Of a DNA stretch of 41,870 nucleotides, positions 1 to 8,778 are shown one piece after another. The notes beneath the pieces are model-generated. The model was given only the letters and a program-made list of their open reading frames with translations, had not been told where the DNA came from and made no database searches. The stretch covers positions 1 through 41,870 of the forward strand of contig JAISLX010000142.1 of NCBI GenBank assembly GCA_031277045.1, given 5' to 3'. Numbering within the stretch: the first letter of the stretch is position 1; each line of letters begins with the position of its first letter. The stretch is from Treponema sp. (GTDB taxonomy: Bacteria; Spirochaetota; Spirochaetia; Treponematales; Breznakiellaceae). A program made the position numbers and the translations under genes.

Positions 1-3000
1 CGCATGTGGGGAAAACGTACTTTTAACTATACCCTTGAACTGACAGGGGGAAACACCCCCACGCATGTGGGGAAAACCCTTTTCGTTAGCTTCGTCTCTG
101 GCGCGCAGAGGAAACACCCCCACGCATGTGGGGAAAACAAGCTTCCAAAGGATAAGGCGGAACGCGGAAAAGAAACACCCCCACGCATGTGGGGAAAACT
201 GAAGGCGTGATAGGGAATTTTTGCCATTTTGGGAAACACCCCCACGCATGTGGGGAAAACGCTTTCAAAATCGAAAAGTTATATTTCCGTGCAGAAACAC
301 CCCCACGCATGTGGGGAAAACCCCACGATTCCAAAACAACGGTGCATTTTTTAAGAAACACCCCCACGCATGTGGGGAAAACAATCCCCTTTACTCCGGT
401 ATGGTTTTTAGTGAAGAAACACCCCCACGCATGTGGGGAAAACGGAAATATGGATAATCCAAAAATCCGGGTTGTGGAAACACCCCCACGCATGTGGGGA
501 AAACCCGGCTGGGTTTATTTTGACGATGGAGTCCGTTAGAAACACCCCCACGCATGTGGGGAAAACGGATTAGCCTCCTGGGGGAAACCACGCTTTTTGG
601 AAACACCCCCACGCATGTGGGGAAAACCACGGTACTAGTAGTATCTTTCCGTTGTTTTTAGAAACACCCCCACGCATGTGGGGAAAACCCGCCCGGTCAA
701 TCTCCTCCTCCGCCGCCTGCAGAAACACCCCCACGCATGTGGGGAAAACCCGCCCGGTCAATCTCCTCCTCCGCCGCCTGCAGAAACACCCCCACGCATG
801 TGGGGAAAACTTTGTATCTTTTTTGTCGCTCTTTTACCGATAAGAAACACCCCCACGCATGTGGGGAAAACCCCATAGGTGCATGGTGGTTGCTTAATAT
901 CCTGGAAACACCCCCACGCATGTGGGGAAAACAACCCTACGAAAGTTGCAACGTAACATCAATGGGAAACACCCCCACGCATGTGGGGAAAACCTTGGCT
1001 GTACAGCCAAGGGCCTCTATGGGGGAGAAACACCCCCACGCATGTGGGGAAAACTGTACGAAGCCGCGCTTGCCACAAAGATAGATGGAAACACCCCCAC
1101 GCATGTGGGGAAAACTTCAAACTTTTCGTTGACGATCTGGTAAGCGTGGAAACACCCCCACGCATGTGGGGAAAACTACAAGTGCTTACCTGTGATCTTG
1201 TATGCGTCAGAAACACCCCCACGCATGTGGGGAAAACGCACCTGGGGTAACACAAGGAAAGATAGTGAAAGAAACACCCCCACGCATGTGGGGAAAACGC
1301 GTTATATTCACGGACAGCTAGTGCCATCGGAGAAACACCCCCACGCATGTGGGGAAAACATCCCACGCAATATTCCTAAACAGCGTAACACAGAAACACC
1401 CCCACGCATGTGGGGAAAACGTGCGCCATGTGCCGGCGGTTCACGGGGATAAGGAAACACCCCCACGCATGTGGGGAAAACCGTTCTGTTTTGTAGATTC
1501 TGTTCTTTTTGAAAGAAACACCCCCACGCATGTGGGGAAAACAGCATCAGCGCGCCCATAGTGTAGCCCTTGCCAGAAACACCCCCACGCATGTGGGGAA
1601 AACGCAACAATGTGTCGTTCTCTGACGATAATATTAGAAACACCCCCACGCATGTGGGGAAAACAAAAACTTCGCAACAAGCTACAGAGTAGAGGAGGAA
1701 ACACCCCCACGCATGTGGGGAAAACTACATTCCCGCTAAAGAGCAGATAGAGCGGCTCAGAAACACCCCCACGCATGTGGGGAAAACCCTGTGGCCCCTC
1801 TTTGGCCCTCTTTTTGGCCCAGAAACACCCCCACGCATGTGGGGAAAACTTGAATTATTTTACAAAGACCCTAAATCGGGGAGAAACACCCCCACGCATG
1901 TGGGGAAAACAGTATATACCTATAGAGGCTCCGGTCCCTACTAGAAACACCCCCACGCATGTGGGGAAAACGGACCGTCATAGGTGGTCATCAGCGATGC
2001 CATAGAAACACCCCCACGCATGTGGGGAAAACTGTGGACGCGGCGCGTGAATCCGGAGTTTTAGGGAAACACCCCCACGCATGTGGGGAAAACTAAGCTG
2101 GAAACACTACGGGGATGAAAGATTTAGAAACACCCCCACGCATGTGGGGAAAACTTGAACAGCAGTGCCATGACGAGATGGTAGAGAGAAACACCCCCAC
2201 GCATGTGGGGAAAACCCAATCCCACACCGCCCCCTGCGGGACTAGGTAGAAACACCCCCACGCATGTGGGGAAAACTGGACATGAGCTTGATTCGGTAAA
2301 TCATACCGAGAAACACCCCCACGCATGTGGGGAAAACACTGCCTTGCGCATGGGTAGACCCAGATGTATAGAAACACCCCCACGCATGTGGGGAAAACAA
2401 CTTTTTCGGCCTAAAAAGCCCTGGCGATATAGAAACACCCCCACGCATGTGGGGAAAACTCCATAGGTATATGTACATGTACAAGGACACTAGAAACACC
2501 CCCACGCATGTGGGGAAAACTACTACATCCTCATCCACGCGGTCGACGTCTAGGAAACACCCCCACGCATGTGGGGAAAACATGCAGATATATATCCCCC
2601 TTGAGCGTTCCGCAGAAACACCCCCACGCATGTGGGGAAAACCGCTATTCTCATCTCCTCGATAAATTTTTCTGAGAAACACCCCCACGCATGTGGGGAA
2701 AACCGGAACAGCTTATCTTGGAACCAATAGCCTCCGGAAACACCCCCACGCATGTGGGGAAAACCTGCGTTACTTCTTTACAGCTTCTCCCTGAGTAGAA
2801 ACACCCCCACGCATGTGGGGAAAACTTGGAAAAAGAACTGGGCGTGAATCTGGACTGGGAAACACCCCCACGCATGTGGGGAAAACGGCGCGACAATGGA
2901 ATACGCGGCAACGCACCAGGAAACACCCCCACGCATGTGGGGAAAACTGCCATAAAAGCATTGCTTATTCTATCTTTCAAGAAACACCCCCACGCATGTG

Positions 3001-4473
3001 GGGAAAACCCCGGGCGTCTTGCTTTCGGCGGTTGCAACCCAGAAACACCCCCACGCATGTGGGGAAAACAAACACATTTATTGATTCAGACGCGAACACT
3101 TAGAAACACCCCCACGCATGTGGGGAAAACTTTTTTAGCTTTGCTACCTGTTCGGTAGAGGCGGAAACACCCCCACGCATGTGGGGAAAACATTTCTTGA
3201 CAGCGGGGTTCCGTTTAGTATCAGGAAACACCCCCACGCATGTGGGGAAAACTCGGACTGGACGGCAAGCCGCTCCGCAGTACCGGAAACACCCCCACGC
3301 ATGTGGGGAAAACGCGGAGTGCGAGGACGATGTAATGACGGATTTAGAAACACCCCCACGCATGTGGGGAAAACGAGATTGTACGCGAAAGTAAAGCTGA
3401 TGTTGTAGAAACACCCCCACGCATGTGGGGAAAACTTTTCCGCCTCCACCGCCCGCGCTTCCATCGCGGAAACACCCCCACGCATGTGGGGAAAACATGA
3501 ACGGTAGTGGTCTGATAACTTTAAGCGTGGAAACACCCCCACGCATGTGGGGAAAACCCATACGGTGAAGCCGCGAATCCAGGCCGGGAAGAAACACCCC
3601 CACGCATGTGGGGAAAACCTCCTTAATCCGGCAGGCTGCTGAAGACCAGCAGGAAACACCCCCACGCATGTGGGGAAAACGCCCGTTTAAAGCGGGTTTA
3701 AAGGCTTTGAGAAGAAACACCCCCACGCATGTGGGGAAAACCGGTACGCGGCGGTAAAATCCGTATCGCACAGGGAAACACCCCCACGCATGTGGGGAAA
3801 ACCCTCTTATCGCGTCTGCTTCTGCATTTGCTTTAGAAACACCCCCACGCATGTGGGGAAAACCATAGGTACGACATATCTTAACGCCTCTCTCCAGAAA
3901 CACCCCCACGCATGTGGGGAAAACCGCTTCCCGATAGTTCCTGGCTGTTCCCCGGCGGAAACACCCCCACGCATGTGGGGAAAACTGTCCTATTTGCACC
4001 TGTTCGCCTCTAGCTGTAGAAACACCCCCACGCATGTGGGGAAAACTCACAGGACCCAGGGATAGTGTTACCTCCCTCAGAAACACCCCCACGCATGTGG
4101 GGAAAACTCCGCCCAACAATAATGCCGTCACCGCAAAGGAGAAACACCCCCACGCATGTGGGGAAAACTTCGGTCAGTTTTCATATTTAAAGATTCGGTT
4201 AGAAACACCCCCACGCATGTGGGGAAAACCACGGTAACGAGCTTCACAGTGACGTGGCAGCAGAAACACCCCCACGCATGTGGGGAAAACTATCAACAAA
4301 ATATTTTGTGTCAAATATATTTAGAAACACCCCCACGCATGTGGGGAAAACTTACAGCTTCGTTACAAGTCTGTGCCGGGTCCGGAAACACCCCCACGCA
4401 TGTGGGGAAAACCCTCCGCCATCTCCTTACGAGTAAGTAAACCCAGAAACACCCCCACGCATGTGGGGAAAAC
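1..4473 (-). CRISPR. Type I-E CRISPR array, 73 full repeats plus one partial
   Basis: Repeats of 28 bp start at 50, 111, 172 and so on to 4446; a partial repeat (1-16) shows that the array continues to the left of the window. All the repeats I read are identical. The period is 61 bp (33-bp spacers) except for four 34-bp spacers at 505-538, 1726-1759, 1788-1821 and 3619-3652. The repeat holds the stem CCCCAC/GTGGGG. Read on the minus strand it has the usual I-E form (GTTTTCCCC...GGGGGTGTTTC), so crRNA is expected from the minus strand, in line with the cas genes. The base just 5' of every repeat on the plus strand is A (48) or G (25), never a pyrimidine, so the base next to the crRNA 5' handle is always T or C. 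Counting that base, the layout is the standard I-E 29+32. The spacer at 689-721 is repeated exactly at 750-782. Confidence 0.98.
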
Positions 4474-4560
4474 CCAACATCTGGTGTGGTGGTTAGGAAG
4501 GGGACGCTACATCTAGCGGTTTTTGGGGAGGGGGAATTTCTTTTTCAATGATTAACTGAA
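4474..4560 (-). promoter_or_regulatory. Presumed CRISPR leader, mostly inside the cas2 3' end
   Basis: With the crRNA strand on minus, the leader must lie at the right edge of the array. Only 19 bp (4474-4492) separate the first repeat from the cas2 stop codon, too short for a normal I-E leader. The adaptation signals and any array promoter would therefore sit in the cas2 tail codons, or the array is read through from the cas operon. No clear promoter or IHF-type site was recognised. The right boundary given is arbitrary. Confidence 0.4.
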
Positions 4561-4813
4561 TGCCGTCTATCTCGGTTATCCGTCTGGTGTGATCGCCGAT
4601 TCCCCATATCTTGTAACCGGGCGAGCGGTTGACGCGCTGAAAAATCATCAAGCCGGATTCGGGGGGGCATGACTTGTTGAGGTAGGTAACTACTGTGTCG
4701 GCCACTGAATCTTTTACTCCTGACACGAAGACATTGGGGCGGGGCTCCACAAACCAGAGTTTCATGCGGCCCCTGACGGCCGAGGGAAGATTATTGGCTA
4801 TCACGACCAGCAT
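4493..4813 (-). CDS. cas2: Cas2 (type I-E)
   Basis: Integration partner of Cas1; the Cas1-Cas2 complex inserts new spacers at the leader end of the array. The protein is 106 aa and opens MLVVIANNLPSAVRGRMKLWFVE, the signature of the I-E Cas2 family (CRISPR_cas2_E), followed by the GIGDHTRR region. The ATG at 4813 is chosen because GAGGGAG lies just upstream and the Cas2 fold starts there; an upstream in-frame extension is antisense-like and has no family match. It overlaps the end of cas1 by 23 bp, so translation is probably coupled. It is slightly longer than the E. coli protein (94 aa). The extra proline-rich C-terminal tail (EIPPPQKPLDVASPS) is coded in the DNA expected to act as leader. 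Confidence 0.95.
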   Translation of the reverse strand: MLVVIANNLPSAVRGRMKLWFVEPRPNVFVSGVKDSVADTVVTYLNKSCPPESGLMIFQRVNRSPGYKIWGIGDHTRRITEIDGIQLIIEKEIPPPQKPLDVASPS

Positions 4814-5708
4814 CTTTTTCTCCCTCAATAAAATAACGGATATCATCACCGACCTGTTCCAGCATCCTTGTTTCAAGAACCCGTTTTCTAAACTCATTGG
4901 AAACTTTATGTTTGTTGTACAATCCGCTCATTGTTACGGTCAGGGAGAACGCTAAATCTATGCAGACTTTCTCTTTGTAAATATCCGCCATGTCGTAGAC
5001 GAAGGGGAGGGGGCTTCCTGAGTGTATAAAACCGATATGGGGGGAGTACCCCATGCTGTAAATTGCCGATGTAAGCAGCCCGTATATCGCGGCGTTTGCG
5101 GCGGTCAGGATTCTGTTTGTCAAATCGCCTAGTTCAAATTTTCCGGGGACATAATTTCGTCCTTTCCAGCCGGCCCCGTATTTTTCGGCCTTCTGCTCAT
5201 ACAGTTCCCGGACACGGTGGCCTTCCATTCCCATCATTTCCTTCAGGGATTTTCCGGAAAGATCGGCGCCGGGGAATCTTCTGGCAAACATGCGCCGGGC
5301 CACTTCGGTCTGTTTCTTTTTGTCGGATGCCGCAAGCATTTGACTTCTGAAATTTCTCGTATTGGCGGTGGGCGTCTGCCCCACGGCGTAAAACAGCAGG
5401 CTGTCTTCGCCTGTCCAGCAGACCGTACAATTCGCTGCGGCCATAACTTTTACCGCCTCGTGGGTAACGCTGGTCCCCGGGCCGAGCAGAACCGTGCAGA
5501 TAGTGGCGATAGGCAGCCGGACAACATTACCTTCGCTGTTTATCCATTTGACGCTGCTGTCGTCTATTTCAAGCCGTCCCCGTTCCAGATAGATGAAGGG
5601 ATATTTGTCCTTGACCTGGGGCAGTATCTCCCGGGTAATTTTGATGAACAGTCTCTGCCCCACGGCGCGTTCGGCATTCGGGCTTTGTCCCGGTTCGCCG
5701 TTACTCAT
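4791..5708 (-). CDS. cas1: Cas1 (type I-E) integrase
   Basis: Metal-dependent integrase that cuts and joins at the leader-repeat junction during spacer acquisition. Length is 305 aa, the same as E. coli Cas1. The catalytic residues can be placed: E162 in MEGHRVRELY, H229 in GFIHSG, and D239/D242 in VYDMADIYK. The start ATG overlaps the cas5e stop by 8 bp, and its end overlaps cas2 by 23 bp, so it belongs to the cse1-cas2 operon. There is no sign of inactivation: the active site is complete and the frame is open throughout. Together with Cas2 and the long array this points to an adaptation-competent locus. Confidence 0.97.
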   Translation of the reverse strand: MSNGEPGQSPNAERAVGQRLFIKITREILPQVKDKYPFIYLERGRLEIDDSSVKWINSEGNVVRLPIATICTVLLGPGTSVTHEAVKVMAAANCTVCWTGEDSLLFYAVGQTPTANTRNFRSQMLAASDKKKQTEVARRMFARRFPGADLSGKSLKEMMGMEGHRVRELYEQKAEKYGAGWKGRNYVPGKFELGDLTNRILTAANAAIYGLLTSAIYSMGYSPHIGFIHSGSPLPFVYDMADIYKEKVCIDLAFSLTVTMSGLYNKHKVSNEFRKRVLETRMLEQVGDDIRYFIEGEKDAGRDSQ

Positions 5709-6426
5709 GCTGTATAAGGGTTACCCTCCGGTCCCGGTATTTTTTTATCTGCCCGAATTGAACGGGGACATCGTTGATAGTATAATTTTCCCCGCCGGCA
5801 TCCTCGCCGGGGACAACCCGGAAATCTTCGAGCAGTTTTTTTTCGGATGCGACTTCCAGCGCTTTCGCGAAGGCGGTTTCTTCGTTGTCGAAAACGCCCT
5901 GGAACACAAAATCTGTCGGGACACAGTTTTTCCTTCCCAGATAAATATCGTACACGGGGTTTTGCAAAGCCGCGGCGAAGGCGGCGGCTTTTTGGGGTGG
6001 TACTTCGACTATGGCCGCGAATTTCGCGTCCTGCAGATAGTAACGGAAAGTCATTTTGGTTCCGCCGCCTACAGCCTTTCCGCCGTCAGCCGTTTTGGGA
6101 ATGTGCAGGATCTGCCACGAGTCGGAACTATCGTACCCGCTTCCGACCATGTGAAAATCCCGCAGCAGGGTTTCCCGTTCAGCCTTTTTCTTTGCCGCGT
6201 CCCCGCCGCCGTAAGTCCGGATGTACGAGATAACCGTCTGCCCAAGGGGGGCCATTTCCGCTAAAAGCTCCCGCTGTTCACCTGAGGCCCCCAGGGCGGC
6301 GCAGATAAGGCCGAGGATCCCGGATTTTGTCGGAAACGGAAGCGTATCCCTGCGGCCGAATTTGGAATCCGCCCCCCACGACTGCAGCGGGGCCTCAAGC
6401 CACAACAGCAGATAATGGCCGCTCAT
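5701..6426 (-). CDS. cas5e: Cas5e (CasD), Cascade subunit
   Basis: RAMP-fold Cascade subunit that caps the crRNA 5' handle and contacts Cse1. The 241-aa protein has the typical N-terminus (LLLWLEAPLQSWG, then FPTKSGILGLICAALG) and the glycine-rich middle of CasD. E. coli CasD is 224 aa, so the length is normal. Its ATG shares one base with the cas7e stop (TAATG), a strong sign of translational coupling, and its end overlaps cas1 by 8 bp. The usual I-E arrangement places cas6e right after cas5e; here cas1 follows directly and cas6e lies upstream of cas7e. Confidence 0.95.
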   Translation of the reverse strand: MSGHYLLLWLEAPLQSWGADSKFGRRDTLPFPTKSGILGLICAALGASGEQRELLAEMAPLGQTVISYIRTYGGGDAAKKKAERETLLRDFHMVGSGYDSSDSWQILHIPKTADGGKAVGGGTKMTFRYYLQDAKFAAIVEVPPQKAAAFAAALQNPVYDIYLGRKNCVPTDFVFQGVFDNEETAFAKALEVASEKKLLEDFRVVPGEDAGGENYTINDVPVQFGQIKKYRDRRVTLIQHE

Positions 6427-7541
6427 TAGCTTGCCCGCGCCGCTTTCTGTATGCCGGCGATTAGCTTGTCAACGGACAAATTCTCGTCTTCCCCAAAATT
6501 GAATTCCGCGATTTTGCAAAAGAGGGAACCCGCGTCAGTTTCTTTTTTCGCGATATACGCCTTTAGCTCAGCAATGCTGGGTTTCAGAAATCCTCCGTTT
6601 TCCGCCTTCACCGGCGTTTCAAAAGGGACCTGGAGCCGCTGGCCCTTGCGTACAAAAACTTTGGCGTACTCCCAGGGGGAAGCCGCGGATTGGGTGGTCT
6701 GCCGGGCCGGGGGAACGGCCACATAGAGGGCTTTGGTAAAGGCGTCTATAGCCTGGGGCAGGTACTCCCCGCCGCCCAGCGTCCGGTACAACTGCCCAAG
6801 ATCCAGCGATACATAGCGGTAATACGTCGCGGAATTAAATTCCAGGCTGCCCATGTGGGCCGAACCCTTTTCGTCCGAATAGTCGTCCAGGGCGGTAAAA
6901 AATTCAACTTCGTTGGCGGCCTTGTGAGTGGAAATGGCGTGGGAAAATGACGCGGCCGCCTCGACATCCATCTCCGCGGCCTGCGCCACCATGCGGCCAA
7001 AAAGGGCGATGTCAAGACCGTCAAGTTTATCCGCCATCTTTAATTTATTTTCCCCGATAATGCCGGCAAATTCTTTCGCCTGTTTTTTCGCGTCAGACTG
7101 CTTGATCAGCTTGTCAGGATCAAACTTGACTTCCTTGAATTTTTGGGCGATATGTTTAACCTCGGACGGCGCCAGAAAAATCAGCGTGTCGCTTTTCCCC
7201 TCCTCGTCTTTTGCGGTTTCTTTTTTGATAAATATTTTTTCTATCTTGTCCCCGCATGCCTTGGCCTGTTTTTCATTGGCTCCGGCTTCCCCGCAGGCAT
7301 CCTCAATAAGTTTTGACAGAAGCCTGGTCCTTGTCCCCGTATTGACGCCGAATGTATCGCGCATGGCCAGCCGCACCTGCCGTTTCCAGCACTGGCTGCT
7401 TACCCGCGCCCGCGTAACGCTGCCTACCATCGCGGTTTTCGGCGCGCCCGCATCGTCCCGGTTAAGGCACGATACGGGAAAGGATTGCAGGATGTGGTAT
7501 TCCACACGCAGATTCGTAAAGGGATTTTCTTTAGCGCTCAT
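6426..7541 (-). CDS. cas7e: Cas7e (CasC), Cascade backbone
   Basis: Forms the six-subunit backbone that wraps the crRNA and twists every sixth base out of the guide-target duplex. It is 371 aa (E. coli CasC 363). The N-terminus carries the family signature: HILQSFPVSCLNRDDAGAPK, then VTRARVSSQCWKRQVR. The ATG at 7541 has AAGGAG nine bases upstream. A 48-bp gap separates it from cas6e and its stop overlaps the cas5e start. The every-sixth-base property matters for reading the pseudo-spacer match described at 10353-10387. Confidence 0.96.
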   Translation of the reverse strand: MSAKENPFTNLRVEYHILQSFPVSCLNRDDAGAPKTAMVGSVTRARVSSQCWKRQVRLAMRDTFGVNTGTRTRLLSKLIEDACGEAGANEKQAKACGDKIEKIFIKKETAKDEEGKSDTLIFLAPSEVKHIAQKFKEVKFDPDKLIKQSDAKKQAKEFAGIIGENKLKMADKLDGLDIALFGRMVAQAAEMDVEAAASFSHAISTHKAANEVEFFTALDDYSDEKGSAHMGSLEFNSATYYRYVSLDLGQLYRTLGGGEYLPQAIDAFTKALYVAVPPARQTTQSAASPWEYAKVFVRKGQRLQVPFETPVKAENGGFLKPSIAELKAYIAKKETDAGSLFCKIAEFNFGEDENLSVDKLIAGIQKAARAS

Positions 7542-7589
7542 GTTCTTCTCCTTGTGTTTGGCGCCGGTTCCCGGCAGCCTGTTGCCCGA

Positions 7590-8195
7590 TTACCGGGACT
7601 GGTGTTGCTCCCGTAACGGGACTATTTCCAATAACCCAAACCCAAAACTCTTTCCCCGGCCTATGCCTTCCTCAAAACTTTTGATAAACAGGGGCCGGTC
7701 TTTGACTTTTAAGATGCCGGTAAACGTGGCCGCGTTCTGGGTAACCTGCCTGTCTTGTTTTTCAAAACTCTGAATGCCGGAACTTTGAATTTGCTGGCTT
7801 TCCCGGTCAACGGCAAAGCCCCAGCTTTCCGATTTCGCGCGGAACCATTCCAAAAGGTTTTCCCGCCCGCGGACGGGAACGATCTTCCCCCCTCCTTTTT
7901 CCCGCTTGACGGGGTTAAGGCGTATTTCAAAACCGTAGCAATTCCCCTCAAGAAACGATTTGGGGATTTCCCGCGATTCGATGGAACCGTATTCCGGGCG
8001 CAGGGGGCGGCGTTTCGACAGAATCAAAATCCGCCGCCTGTTAAAACCGCCTCCCTTGTCGGCGAAAAGAAAGTCCCGTCCCCCTTCGTCCGTTTTTGGA
8101 AAGAGGGAGTAGACCGTCCGGTGTACGCTGTAGGGATCGGTTATCCTGTGGGCTTTGCAGTCGGAAAAACTGAGTGTAAGAACCGACGCGATCAT
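7590..8195 (-). CDS. cas6e: Cas6e (CasE), crRNA endoribonuclease
   Basis: Cuts the pre-crRNA at the base of each repeat hairpin and stays bound to the 3' stem-loop. The 201-aa protein starts MIASVLTLSF and keeps the family block SVHRTVYSLFP, in which H25 matches the catalytic histidine of E. coli CasE (H20). The C-terminal glycine-rich loop GIGRGKSFGFGLL, typical of Cas6 proteins, is present. The ATG at 8195 is set by a strong GGAGGAGG site and by ATGA overlap with the cse2 stop. Its place between cse2 and cas7e differs from the E. coli order, where it follows cas5e. Confidence 0.93.
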   Translation of the reverse strand: MIASVLTLSFSDCKAHRITDPYSVHRTVYSLFPKTDEGGRDFLFADKGGGFNRRRILILSKRRPLRPEYGSIESREIPKSFLEGNCYGFEIRLNPVKREKGGGKIVPVRGRENLLEWFRAKSESWGFAVDRESQQIQSSGIQSFEKQDRQVTQNAATFTGILKVKDRPLFIKSFEEGIGRGKSFGFGLLEIVPLREQHQSR

Positions 8196-8719
8196 TCCTC
8201 CTCCTTTTTGCAGTAAAAATCCTTGGCCCATTTTGCTTTTACATAATTGTTGAACCATTCGCCGGGACGCGAAAGGTCTTTTAACAAGTCCGCGTAATTA
8301 AGCTGTACGTTCCGGGATTCAATCAGGCGGAGCAGGGGCCGGAGCATGCCGCAGGCTTCTTCCGCGGTATCGCAGGCCAGAAGGCGGCGGAGTTTTGCCT
8401 TGGCGGCGGGCTGTTCGTTTCCGTTTAACGTTCCCTCATCGGAATAGCACAGGGCAATGGACCGCCCTATTCCCAGACGGCCGTTTGCCTGCGGCTTGGC
8501 CCTGGCCAACGCGGCGCCGATAAGCGCGTAGGGTTTATAGTCCCGGCTTTTTTCGATGTCGCACCACCGGCATAGGTATTCCCAGCTTTGGTATTCTGTC
8601 GCGGGGTTGTCCGCCCGGCGCAGAGAAGCGCCGAAAGAAGTATCCGGGCCTTTTAGTTTTTCTATTACGGCGTTAACAAACGCTTCCTCTTTTGATTGTG
8701 TTTTGTCTTTCTGTGCCAC
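8192..8719 (-). CDS. cse2: Cse2 (CasB), Cascade small subunit
   Basis: Helical small subunit, present as a dimer, that holds the displaced DNA strand in Cascade. It contains the Cse2 family block LRRADNPATEYQSWEYL and a charged C-terminus (WFNNYVKAKWAKDFY). I choose the GTG at 8719 because AGGAGG lies five bases upstream; the in-frame ATG at 8740 would put that ribosome site inside the coding region. This gives 175 aa (E. coli CasB 160). It overlaps cas6e by four bases and follows cse1 after 59 bp. Confidence 0.92.
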   Translation of the reverse strand: MAQKDKTQSKEEAFVNAVIEKLKGPDTSFGASLRRADNPATEYQSWEYLCRWCDIEKSRDYKPYALIGAALARAKPQANGRLGIGRSIALCYSDEGTLNGNEQPAAKAKLRRLLACDTAEEACGMLRPLLRLIESRNVQLNYADLLKDLSRPGEWFNNYVKAKWAKDFYCKKEEE

Positions 8720-8778
8720 CTTAACCTCCTGGGAAACCATTTACAAAACCTTCCGGGCTTTGCGAAGGGTTCCCGCCA

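Noticed and set aside
2338..2370. Eight-base match (CGCATGGG) between pseudo-spacer 2 and one array spacer
   Set aside because: Too short; expected by chance over an array of this size, and it does not continue.
86..4131. Many open frames of 60-343 codons inside the array, on both strands
   Set aside because: They are translations of the CRISPR repeat (recurring FPHMRGGVS or HPHACGEN) held open by the 61-bp period.
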